Shown: piece by piece, positions 46,844 through 59,700 of the stretch
Numbering within the stretch: the stretch's first letter is position 1
Layout: the number at the start of each line of letters is the position of its first letter
Origin: Membranipora membranacea
Lineage: Eukaryota > Bryozoa > Gymnolaemata > Cheilostomatida > Membraniporidae
Direction: 5' to 3'
Assembly (NCBI GenBank): GCA_914767715.1
Contig: OU612074.1
Span: 11,690,062-11,754,061, forward strand
DNA: 64,000 bases
The notes under the pieces: model-generated
What the model was told of the DNA's origin: nothing
The model's input: only the letters and a program-made list of their open reading frames with translations
The model's database searches: none
Program-made: the position numbers and the translations under genes

Positions 46844-49394
46844 CTGAAGGAGATAAATTTGAAAAATTAGTTGATGTAAAACCAGATGTCGTCACAGATA
46901 ATGAGGTTCCCACAGTGATGCCTTCGCTTGTTGCTGCACTGGAAACAGTAGAGTTTTGTATTTGTTGTGATGAGCTAGAATTACTGTCCGGTATTGTTGT
47001 GGATGGATATTGAGGGGTGGTAGTAACTTCTTCAGTGAGCAGTGTCTGACTGGTTGCAGATAAACCAGTGTTTGTTGTTGAAACTTTTGTAATTAAATAA
47101 GCATAATTCATTAACAAGGAGAAAGTGTTTTTCGTTACTATAAAACTGTATATGAAGAAGAATTTACATGAGTATAGGTACTGATACCCTTCATCTAAAA
47201 CAAATTTGATCCCTCTGTGCTGGATGAGTGCTATTGCGCAACTTTGGTATCAAGACAAAGAGTAAAGAATTGTTCAACCCTTCATCATAGTTACCACATG
47301 ATGTCTGTACGCAGAAGATACACCCAGATTCCATTTAATTTATGTTCAATATTCAATTGTAAACCATTCAAACATAATTTTTCTGATTATCTTTTTCGTC
47401 ATCTTTATTGACAGGTTTTTTTTTCCTTCTTTGTTTTTTCTCGGAAGGCTGATTTTGTAAAACATTCTCATGGAATGAAAATTATGCCAATAAAGTTGAA
47501 AATAAATGCTTGTTTGATTCACTTACCATTGTTTATTGAGATGATTGTTTGGCTTGCAGGGATTGCAGATGTTGATGATGGAGGAATTGATGTTGTTGAT
47601 ATCGGACTCGTGTAGTGTTGTGTTAAAAATATTGTTGTATGTTTTGTTGTAGGATAAATGGTTTGAACCGAAGCAGTTGTGGCTGTTGATCGGGTTGTTA
47701 TAGTTGTTGTCTTCGCAGCGGTGCTTGATGACAATGGCGGCGTTGACATGTCCGTTATGGCTAAAATTGTAGACAGTGTTGCTGTGTGTTGTTTCATGGT
47801 TGGGTGAGTAATTGTTGTAGTGAATGAAGGTGTAGCAGTATATTTGGTCGCAGTTGTTGTTGGTGTTGTAGTTGCTGTTTTTGGCTGAGCTGTTGTGCTT
47901 GTTGACATTGATTGAGTTGACATTACTGGTGGGGTTTCAGTGGTCGACATTGTTGCTACGTGTTGTGTTGTCGGGTGAGCTGTAGCTGTCGATTCGGCTG
48001 CTGAAGTTGTTGGTGTTGTTGTTGCGAAGGTTGTAGTTGTAAATGATGTTGTTGTTGTTGATTTGGTTGTAGTAGATAGTGTAGTTGATGCTTTGGTGGT
48101 TGTTGTAGGGTGAATTTGGGTTGTTGTTTTTATTGCATTGTTATTGTTTGGAAGGCAACATGTATGGTGGGATGGATTGCATCCAACATTATAGTCCCAC
48201 ACCCCGTCACAATCATCAAACACAGCATTTCCACAAAGTCCATTGGATGTACAGCACTCTGATAGACAATCTGATAAAATCGAAAGACACAACATTTACA
48301 CAACATTTCAAAAGCTACATCAATGTGAAGAATTTAAATGATTTTTTGAAAACATTTGAATCAATTTTCATCACCTTTACCATGTATCAATCAGCATTTT
48401 TGTGCCTCTTCGAAACTAGGGTTGTAAAAATCAAGTGTGAATAATCACATTGAAAGACAGCAAATCACAGTTCAGGACACATCTTGAGACGAATAGTTAA
48501 AGTTACTATACCTGATGGTGCCGTAGTCAGGATTGTGGATTCTTGCTCGGGGATGGTAGTGAGAGTTGTTGTTTCTTGAGAAATGTACCCTGATCGCTGC
48601 TGATCAAGTACCATGTTTCTGAAGGAGTTGTGGTATCCATAACTACTAAACCAGATGAATTCAGAATCATAGTAAAAGAAGCAACCGACTCCAGCAGGGG
48701 AGCTTTCTCTGTAAGTCAGCGTGAATTTGTAAGCCCCTTGAGGTAATGTAAAGCTTCGATAATCCCGGTGATAAATTTCAATCCAGTAATCGGTGCATAC
48801 ATGGCCATCCCATTCTTCATATTGCAATATGGTGTATGGGTCTTCCTGTTAACATAATCATGTAGGAATAATCAGATCAATTACCTGATAAATGCATCCA
48901 TGTATAATATCATTAGGCAATACTGACATTTGCATGTTGAAGAGGCAGGGTAGGTTAAGCGAAACCACAGGTCAAAACCTTGTTCAGCTATCTTTTAACC
49001 ATCATAAACCACAGTTCCCATGTGAAAATTGAAAATGCAGGCACAACTTATTCAGACAATTAGTAAAAAACCAATTCAGATCGATAAAGAAGAAGAAAAA
49101 TCTGTATAAATACTACAGTGTGCGTTGGGCATCTATGTATCATCTTACCTCATGTAGAGTTGCAGAATTAACACGGTAGCAGTCACAGTTGAACATCGGA
49201 CCAAATCCCCATATTGCCGATATATCTCTATCAACCTGCAGGTAAATCTCCAAGGTGTGTTGGTGGGTATTCTGAATCTTAGTGGTTTGCACAATATCAT
49301 ACCAATAATAACCGTCTACGCCACCATCCTGAGCGAATACAACCATGTCAGCGATAAACAGCGCCAAAAGTATCTGGTAAAAGAAAGGCATCAT
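46844..49394 (-). CDS. Secreted mucin-like protein with eight-Cys module, paralogue 1 (3' end unresolved)
   Basis: Minus-strand exons: 49,394-49,149, 48,845-48,512, 48,270-47,527 and 47,083-46,844. The first joint is phase 0, the rest phase 1. The start is one of two adjacent ATGs (49,394 or 49,391), followed by a signal peptide (FFYQILLALFIADMVVFAQ). The first two exons encode the domain shared with paralogue 2: VDGYYWYDI, QHTLEIYLQVDRDI, DYWIEIYHRDYRSF, LPQGAYKFTLTY and YDSEFIWF. Exon 2 has exactly the same length (334 bases) in both genes. Exon 3 has one eight-Cys module (CLSECCTSNGLC, then CDGVWDYNVGCNP and HTCC) and a long Thr-rich mucin region. Exon 4 adds 80 mucin-type codons and ends in a GTAAGC donor, so further exons exist. 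Likely secreted and O-glycosylated. Role unknown. Confidence 0.82.
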
Positions 49395-49419
49395 CACTGT
49401 TTCTGAATTCCAGAACAAG

Positions 49420-52400
49420 TGAGTTGTTCATGAAGCTCTGAAACTCTCTATTGCTCTCAAAATCTTTATCATGTCTCAAACTCTCAAACTCTCACAGCAG
49501 CAAACTATTTAGGCACAGATAATTAGAATGATAAAATATTGCCTGATAATTGAAACTTGATACCATGTTAACATTGAAATCACACCCTTCAGAGAACACT
49601 AACCAATATTAATTGTTGGTTTTCAAAGTTATTAAGATATAGTTACAATTAATACGATAGCTAATTAATAATTTACAGAATAAACCCATTACATTATTCA
49701 TTTTGGCTAATGAATTGTCATGCAACACAACTACATGGTTATATAATAAGCATGGTTTAAACTACAAATGACATGTTTCAGAAAAAAAAAAAGAGAATAA
49801 AGAACAATGTCATAATTTCAGCGCATAACAGACAGAAAATTCATCAAAGTTTGGTGTCACAAATAACTCCCATGCTCACTGACAGCAATTTGGCCTTCCA
49901 GCTACCAATCAATAGTACTGGACAGTATTTGATATCGCCTGAACTAAGTCAAAACTATGTCACAGCCGTGTTTGCTGAAGATTTGACAACCGCTGTGATT
50001 TTGGTCACAGCAGAGTCAAAGGGTAGTTATTGACAGGGACAAATTGCTTATTAGCTTGGCATTTTATGTGTGTTCATCACAACCGGATGGCAGTAGTATG
50101 AGTCGTGCTTGGCTTCAGTGCGCAGGCGGGGTAGCAAAGGTCCCTTCGAATCGGGCGATCACCTCTCTGGTCTGTGGCTGTGCTGCATGTTCTATTTATA
50201 ATGCATATATCTTATTATTAACAAAACAAAGCAGAAACCAGAAAGAAAAAGGTTATAATCACGTGTAAGAAAAGGAATTAACTACTGGAAGGTTAAAATT
50301 AGGGGCTGATGAATGGCAACTGGACCAAAACTAAACAGAATGTTGACGGTTCAACCACAATCTGGTGGTGAGACCCCATGGTTTGGTTGCTTTTGTGAAG
50401 TTATGACTGTACAGCCCTCAATGTTTCTATTTCAGCCAACTCACCCTTTAGATTACTGCACATTACCACATTAATTTGAAAAATCTTGAGACACTTTCCT
50501 GCCTAGTATTTGCTTCAGTAGTTTTCTTCAACTCCACAAAGTGTTATTGCTAATGATTTTTTAAAAGAAATTTGAATTTTATTGTTTCAATATATGACGG
50601 AAGTTCTGATATTACATAGGTATAATGATACAAAGAGAATTTCCCATACCATCTTGCCTCTAGCATTTCCTTTACTGTTGCGTGAAATGGATATTGACCT
50701 GGTAGAATATTTATTTTGCTATCAAGCTAATATAAATGTGTGTTTTTAAATGCCTTCATTCAAATATTGGGCAGTTTTATGATGTCACAAAAGGGTGCTG
50801 CACTGCAATGTACATAGCCAACAGATGTCCTTTCTGACATCAGATATATTTTCACATTCATATAACACACCCTTCAGGTAAATTAATATACCATGCTGAC
50901 TTTTCACACAGATAAACAGCATCAATTATATATATATATATATACCTTTATGCACTGCAGCTAATTAGTACTTAGTAGCTTTGGCGGCAGCCCATGTGTT
51001 ATGCATAGCCCTGTACGGTTGACAGCACCTCCAGCGTTTCAGTATGGGTTGGATTACTATATTATCACAGTTGAATAACCTTGATTATTCAAGCAATGAT
51101 GCAATATTCATGATTAAAAAAAAATAACCACCCACCTATATATTGATTTCTTGGCACTGGGTTCATCCATTGAAATAATATTTGCATTTAGCTTAAATGT
51201 AAAGAAAGGCCGTTACTAAAATAGCTCTCACCATCATCAGTGTTTGCAATGCCAATAATGTTTTCTAATACAACTTTTTGTTTACTATTGTTATCACTTT
51301 GAAGAACGTTTACCATAGGGATATAAAAAAATAAAGAAGAAAATCATAGATCATAGACAAATCTCTTTAAACATTTTATATTTCTAAAATTGTCTCAGGG
51401 AATGGCAATAAATTTCACCAAGTACGCCAAAAATAAATGGGAAAAAGCCGTATTTAGCAGGCCAATGAATTCTAGGATTATCTTGATCAAATAAAATAGA
51501 AATCAAGTTAAACCTGTATGTCACGGAATGCTGATAAAAACAAAATTGATTTTCTCTAACTCTTGTAGCAGCTGTTGTTATAGTTAACCATTAATCTAAA
51601 ATTCTGTGTCCTCTTTCAAAAGTTTATTGAGTGAAATCCATTTTTTTAGAAAGAAGTTTGTAGACATAAAGTGAGCGGTCCCTCCCAATCAACTGAGAGG
51701 ATTATATTGCAACATTCAATACCACTGTTACGCAAAGCAAGATGGAAAATAAGAACAGCTATCACTCCAGTCCCTGGACTAGCCTGATGTTTTCTTGCTT
51801 TTTTTTCTATAAATTTTATTAATTTTCCTCAAAGCATTTATATCCTTCATTTTCGCAGAATACAAGAATGATTTGCAGGAACCTCCAGTCTCTAATATTT
51901 TAAGTTATTCACACATTCCTTTCCCACTACCTTTTTAATCGATCGTCATTTTTTATCTGTTCCGAACCCTAGCGTTTGTGCTAGTAAGATGCCTGAATAA
52001 AAATGTCGATTGTAGAATAGCAATGGTCAAGCTCGATTACACCCCGTCAACGTGACTGCACCCCGCCTAGGCCTACCACCTTAAAACTCATGGACTGTAG
52101 GTACCCGTAGCTATTTGCTCAAAAAAGGAAGAATACCTTACCCATGTATGGTAGGATTATAGTATATATCAAACGAGGGAGTAAGAAAGAAAATTCCCAA
52201 AACCAATCCAAATTGCTTCTGCTCAAACTTTATAAACATTTTAAATTCAGATTTTCTCTGAAAGCAACTGGACACATCAATGAAGGCTGTGGCCTTGTAA
52301 ATTCTTTTGACATGCTTCATGACGCAACATAGGTTATTACTACCCTGTGGTAACTTAATAATACTTTTGCCATCTTGACATAACGTCCTAAAAGAAGAGC

Positions 52401-53740
52401 ATAAATTACTCTGGGTTTTTAGTTTTCAACTCTCAAACTCAGCGTAACTATAATATATTTACACTGAGTCCAAGTGTTAAAAATTTATCTATTCTGTCCT
52501 CTAATTGTTCGCCATAAATCTGTTTGATTATACAAACATGTGCATGTTTACTGTTTGTGTGAACTGCAAATTGTCTGCGATGCAACTCTCTCTGCACCAT
52601 TGCAAAACAGTGATGACACATTTACGCTTTGTTATTTGAAGCTAACTTTTAAAATGTTGATTACATCAGGTTTCAGTTCAGAAGCTCATCCACATTAGAA
52701 TGAAATAACTCTCTACGATACAAGGATCCAATCTGATTAAGTGTGCATTTGTGATGTTGTTAAGATTCTTGATGGACAGCCATAGATTTCTCAATCTAAA
52801 ATATGCATGTTCCCATACTGAATGCGAGAGACACTTATCATAACTAGTTTAGATTGCCCATTTTGGAGAGAAATCAAATCAACTAGTCGCACAAATCAAA
52901 AAGTGTTTACTAATTCTTCATTCTAAGGGGGATACAGGAACCGATATTCATCCTGCTTTTTTTGCATATAAGAATATATTCAAAACATTGCAGAATATAT
53001 TTTTATATTCGAAAGAAACAAGAGGAATTTCAGTTTCTGTGCTCTCATTTGAGCAAGGAGTTAGAGAGACCGCGTCTTTTTTATAATCTTGAAAATATGC
53101 AACAATTACTTATTTTAAAATTTTATTGGATGAAATTATTGTCGCTGCAACATCAGAAAAAGAACCACAATTATCATCACATAACAATTACGATCAAAAT
53201 CATTGCATTAGCCACAGGATAAAAATCTCGATCGACTGACTGCCATGCATTCAATTCTGAACAACAATTAAACGTAACAATTGCATGCATTCATGGCAGA
53301 AAGATTAACAATCTAAGTACAGGTAAAAATCAAAATAACATAATAACTATGGATCGACTTCGGTAGCTTAAACATACAAAGTTTTAAGTATAAAAAAACG
53401 ATGACCCCACACCCTAAGAGAGACGGACATTATATAAGTGAGAGTGAGTGCAAATTATGAATCATTTCGATGTGCGAGAGGCTTCATTCTGTGACGAGGT
53501 TGACGATTAATTTCTGATGCAGCAAAGACAATTAAAACCTAATTCCACTTGATTTATAGTCCGTATTTTGTGTATACGTATACAAATATGTATACATATA
53601 TGTATACCCGCCGTGCAATAGGATCTTATTTCTTATATCTGAAGAAGTATAATGCCTCAGTGGTCATGTGATATCACTTTGCTAGTCGTATGAGGCAGTC
53701 CTCAGAGTATTCAGAGAGATGCGTGGCGGTGTATACAGAG
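49420..53740. other. Intergenic, no gene seen
   Basis: It contains the unmarked promoter side of mucin paralogue 1, and at its right end the 3' untranslated part of SND1. A TA run lies at 50,928-50,943 and GTATAC repeats at 53,571-53,607. Short open frames (60-86 residues) show no features. Confidence 0.45.
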
Positions 53741-53748
53741 ATCGACGT

Positions 53749-56700
53749 TTACTTACTGACTACATTAACACCAAACTCCTTGGCATCGTCTTGTGTGATA
53801 TCACCATATCGCCACAAGTTCAGCTGTGGAATAAAAATATATAACTGATTATTTTGTAATGGACACAAATTTGCTTTAATACATCAAGAATTTCAGTGCT
53901 TAGAATTTTAAGATAAATTGGCAGTTCTATTTTTGAGTTTTGCTGTCACAGATATTTAACAAACCTAAGAAATAGGAAAGTTTTGCACCAAAATATTGTA
54001 CATTTTGCCTAACGCATAGCTATAAGACAAATTATCATTGCTTAATGATCTTCATAATGTCCCAGGATATACACTGTAGATGCAAGAGAGGAGAATTTTT
54101 ACAAAATGGTTTTAGTTTAACATACCCTGTTTTTCTTGGCGGAGTTTTGGGCGGACTTGTATTCTGATATAAGCTTCTGTAGACGTTTTTCCCGTCTGTG
54201 TTCGGCCAATAAGAATCCTTCTTCAAGAAGCTGTAGCGCGATGTCACCAGTTCCATCTTCGTTTGTGTACAGGGATACTGTATCATCTGCAGGAGGGACG
54301 AGTCATGATTGGTCAGAGAGGGTGATGAAAGAACAACATTCTAATGCAAGCAAACTTTGGGAGGATACATTTAAAAAAGGCTGCATAATTTATAAGTTGG
54401 ATTGGTTGGAAGGCTTGCATCATGCAATGGTGCCAATGCAAAGAGAGACAAATTACGCATCTAAAAGTGCACAAACCACTGAAGGTTATGATAAAAAAAT
54501 TCAGCATAATTTGCAAGCTGGACTGGTTGGAATGTCTGTCTCATGCACGGCTACCAAGGCAAAGAGTTTCTAACTACACATAACACTCTATATGAAAACC
54601 TGTTAAAAATTAGCATGCAAACTGGCTTCAGGATACATCACTTCCATTCTTTTGAAAATTTAAAAGTTTAATAATTATTCACAAGGTAGACTTTGACCTA
54701 GGTGTACTTACTTGGTGCGCCCCTGAACTCCATGTTCATAGTAAGCATTTTATTGCCAATGGTATGATAGAGCTCGTTGACGGCATCTTCACTGAATTCC
54801 TCCTAAAAAATGGAAAAGAATGAAGATCATGGACTGCTAATAAAAAAAACCACCTCCCACACTTGTTCCCACATAAACTTGCCAGCATACAAAGCCCAAC
54901 GTTTTGAGATGAGCAGAAAAACTGAGAGTCAAGGGAGTAAATGCTTGTCTTTTTGCACATGCTTGAGATAATGGAAATTATAGCTAGCTACAAAAAGTCA
55001 GCCCATAACTAACTTAAATAAACCATGGCACACACATATTTACTCTCGATGATACAGGTTTTTTGGAGAAAAACAAAACCTGTACTTACATCTGGTGGTA
55101 GTGATACAAAGGCTAGTCTGTATTCCTTAGCCTGTGCTGGTAGTGATACAAAAGCTGCTGGTAGGACCGCCGTCTTTGTAGCCTCAATAGTCTCTCTGTT
55201 ACCATAGTCTACATACAACACCTGGCAGTTCTTATCCTTGTCCATCTGAAGAAGAAACAAAATGGTTTTAGTTTTAACTTGACAGTTAAATTGTTATTGA
55301 ATCAATTGTCAGATCACAAATATTCATTTTTGAACTTATCTTTTATCACCCCACAGTACTTCTATTTCATGGTTTGACATTAATTTTGTGCCCTAGCTAA
55401 TGATGGATAAACCTTCTATAGAAAAGAAAACCAAAGTACAACCTTAGACTGGCGGCGGTCATTTTATGCTTCAATGAGCCAGAAGAAGTAGGCTTAGGGT
55501 TCTCCATGCATAACAGCTGAACACTTGACTGCTCTGTAGCTGAATTCGATATTAAATATCAATCACCTCAATAGTTTGAGCACTCAATCTGTGCCGGGAT
55601 AGCTAGTAGTGGTATTTCATTATCAAGTGGGTGATAATGAAATGCCACTACCAGCTATCCTTTTGATTGGCGTAGTTAAGTTGTGAGTATCCCACCTTTT
55701 CTACTCTAGCTCTGTACCAGAGATCATCGACAAACTTAGCCACACACATATCTCCCTTCTTAGGGGTGTAAGCTCCGATCACTGGGGGGTTAGTGTGCAG
55801 CTCGGCTCTCAACTCAGCCATGAAGGCTTCTAGCTGTTTGCCTGCAAGTATAATATGTAAGATGAATGGGTGAGCCGACATTATGTACACGGCATAGAAA
55901 AACTTCCATTAGAATGTCCAGCAAGTATTGGCTAAATTTGGCTTCGAGTCACTGCCGCCATGCTGATAAACAGCTAGAGTGAGGCAACTCCGAATGCAGG
56001 CAAGTTTGATCCAACTTTATCCATATTATGGCACTAAGCAAGGTAAGGCGTTAGAGACTCCTTGCACTAAGGGACTGTATTTCATCAAGCAGAGAAGGTT
56101 ATTTCAATCTCCAAACGTTACAACATACTCAATGTATCTTCATACAAACACCCAACTTACCGCCTTCGACCTTTTGTGCGAAGAATGTAAGATCTGATTG
56201 GGAGACTTCAGTGACAAAGACCTTTTCTAGCTTCCTGCTTCTCTCTGTGATAGTGTCATCAACCTCCTGTACAGCGTCCTATAAGCACAGACAAAAAGTT
56301 ATATGCTGGCAGAGGTACATCCTTTATTATCTACCTTATCAATAAAAACAAATGGCCAGAATGTAATAATACCGATCCTTAGTGCTCTGGGAAGATTTGA
56401 GCCCGAGTTCTGGCTAGGTCAATTGAGAGTTGTCTTCTCAAATATAAACATCAGTTTACAAAGTGAACATCACACTTAGGCTAGAGCTAACCTTATTATA
56501 GAGACAGAAGATGTTAGGTGAAGCAGCAAAGTTTCTCAGAGACGCCTCAGTTAATTGATGGCAAATCACTAAAATTTTGTTTGATAAAAAAAAATTTTGA
56601 AATCCATACCCTGATTTCCTCGACAAATGTTTTCCATAGTCCGAGCTTAGCTTGTTTAGCGGCTGCCTCTGCAGTCTCTAGCTGCCTCTGGAATGGAGAT

Positions 56701-59700
56701 CCCTCAGCTGTGTAGAATAGCTTAGCCATACCATTCTCTACTAGTGATACTGACATGTTAACTCCATCCACGAATAACCAACCGATGAAATTTCCAGCTT
56801 TGTCCATTGAGTCGACCTGTAACAGAGAAATATGTAGTTTGAGGACATTGCGCGTACAAGGGAATAATCGGATTTCTGCAGACTTTCTGCTTGGTTACGC
56901 ACTAAGAATGAAAGGGCTGTTAATTTTATGAAATGGAAAGTCCAACACATTGCAGAGGGGGTGGGTGCAACTGGAAATATATCATCAACACCCAACTTAT
57001 ATTCAGAACTTTAAAATAAAGGTCTCAGGTGCCCCAAATTCTCATAACCAAGTGATTGTGGCCAGGAGACTTGATAATCATTTCAATATGGACTTCAGGG
57101 TATTCAGGTTCTCTTATTTGGCTGTACGCAATTTGTGATGGTCATCATGTAACATAAAAACACATACCTTGATCTCTACTTCTCTCTGCATACACTGCTC
57201 TCTAGTGTGTAGTGTGGCTTCCTCACCGAATGGCTCAGCTGGGAGCATAGCACCTCCTGGACCTGGAGCAGGTCGAGCACCACGGGGACATTGAATTCCT
57301 GGAAATAAACAAAAATATGTATCAACAACGGATATCCAAAATCTAGTCTAAGTGCTAAAGGTCTGCCAAGGTAGCTGCTTACACATTCCGATCATGGTGA
57401 TGAATCACAGCAATCCATACAACCTTTAAGCACCTAACTACCCGGAACCTAATAGTAAATCACTAACATATAAACCTAATTTTTTGCGTGCTTTAAATCC
57501 GATTTATGTTTGATCAATTATCAATAGATTGGCCTTTACCAGGTAAATACAAATGAAGTAACAGCCACACAGGAAGAATAAAGCTTCAGAACTTTTTACA
57601 GAAACTAACCGTTAAGAAGGAGGGTAAGAAGGCACGTCTCCTTAGGGATATAGACTCTGACTCGAGATCCTGAGGGTACAAACTCTACTAGAGCCTCTAC
57701 TCTGTTTTGTCTGATGAGGAAGGGGAGGAACTGTTTAGCCTTAGCCTGCTCTCCTGATGTCATATCCTGTATACGGTGGATTGGTGCATCCTGGGAAAAA
57801 AACGAAGAGACAAATTTATACCAAAGCTTCATGGAAGTGGTGATCAAATAGGACAAGGAAAGCAGTAACAACATCCATCATGCATTTTACCTAAGCTTCA
57901 TGGTGAAACAGGGCCAAAACAAGGACAAGACAAGTCTAACACAGTTTAGTAGAGGATGAAACAAAACCTCTGCATGCTACATTTGGAACTTGTATTAAGA
58001 TTTAAAATCACGCAGTGATATGACATTAGTCTGTCTCTAAGATTTCTTGTACAAAACGAGCTGCCAGTCATACCACTGCCAAGTCATATCACTACAAATA
58101 CCGTCAAGGTTTGATCAAACCTTACTGTCACATCATTGTAGAACACCATGTGTCATACTCTTATATTATTTGTCTATGTATTACAAGTACCATTATCCTG
58201 CCTGTAGACATACCTTATTACTGTGTAGTCCAGTGAGTTTTTTCTGTGCTCTGGCCTCAGCAGCTAACAGCTCATCATAGTGAGAGGACCTCTGATCGTC
58301 ATCCTGTCTGTATCTAACTACTGTAGCTAATCCTCGAGATACGATAGCCTCAGCTACGTTACTGTAATCAGAGAGAGAGAGGGAGTGTCATTAGGTGACA
58401 TATATCATATTTCATCAAAATACAGTCCAACATATTTGGGAAAGGGGTTGGTAGATCACACTACAAAGTTTGTGATCAGATCGAGTCAAAGATATAATAT
58501 ATGGCCAACAATAGGATACTCATCAGCATGCCTTCTTGGAAAAGGTTTAGTTTAATCTGCAATACAGCATCAACAAACCGATAAGAACCGTAATTCACAC
58601 TACATATTGGAGTTGTTCCCCTTTTGTCAGAGAGGATGTGATTACTATATTGTCGTTTTAATGCATATCTGTTACCAGTTCTTATTCACTTTATGACTAC
58701 TCATGATACACTCATAAATACTTACACTCCACCGATAGTGACAGTAGCGCAGACCTTCTCTGGGAAGTTATTAGCTGGTGGCTGGACGTAGTCTACTTTC
58801 ACGCTAACTTTCTTACCGATCAGCTTCTTACGCAGGAACTCACGAGCCTCAAACATGTACGGTACGTCATACAGTGGGCGTGGTCTAGAAAAAACAAAAC
58901 AAGGTGAAAAAAGGATTATTAGAGTATTCACTATCACATTTATTCAAGCATGATATAAAATATGCACCAGAGAGATGTTGAAGAGTGATGTTTGAACGTG
59001 AGGCACCCTTTTCTCAAATAGGTTAACATGTCCACTGGGCCAGCAGATCGGTAAAGGAAAGATTCTTGAGCACTATGGAGTCGATGATTTATCCAAACTT
59101 AGGTCATGTAAAATGCAGAGTGTGTTATGCCTTTATACAATGAGCAGACTGAGAGACAACTATCTTTCAGACACACAGTTTGCAGTAATTTTGTCTGGGA
59201 TTATGAACGTAGCATTTCATTGTCAAGCACTGTGCTGGGGATGTGGCTGATAATGAAATGCCACTACCATCAACCCATGCAACATTAGCAACTTAGTTTG
59301 CAGTAAAAAGATCCCGTTGCTGTCTCTCGATATAACATGCAATCAGTTCTGTATTCCAGAAGGGATGGCTTATTCAAAATAAATGACCATGACTAAGATC
59401 AGGGTCAGAAACACCTTTGGTATCTTTGCATTGTAGCGACTGAACATATTCAAATGTGCTGAAAAGTCACTCAACCCCCCGTATGAAAAAAGTGAGCATT
59501 CATAGGGAAAATGTCAATCGGGTCAGTTTGTGGCACTGTCACTGCGGTGCAGAGAGACTCATATCACAGAGTCGATCTGCAAGCAGTGTGGGTCAGAAAC
59601 AGGTAGTGTCACTTACCTCTCTCTGATATTTTTCCTAGCATCGACAGGTGCGGAGCCATCAGCAGGTGCTTGTACAGGTGCTGGTCGAGGTGGTCTGACA

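Noticed and set aside
50101-50170. GC-richer stretch with TTCGAATC resembling a T arm
   Set aside because: No A box at the right distance and no foldable arms on either strand.
54136-54573. 145-residue plus-strand frame
   Set aside because: Antisense to the SND1 exon at 54,126-54,286 and its intron. No independent evidence.
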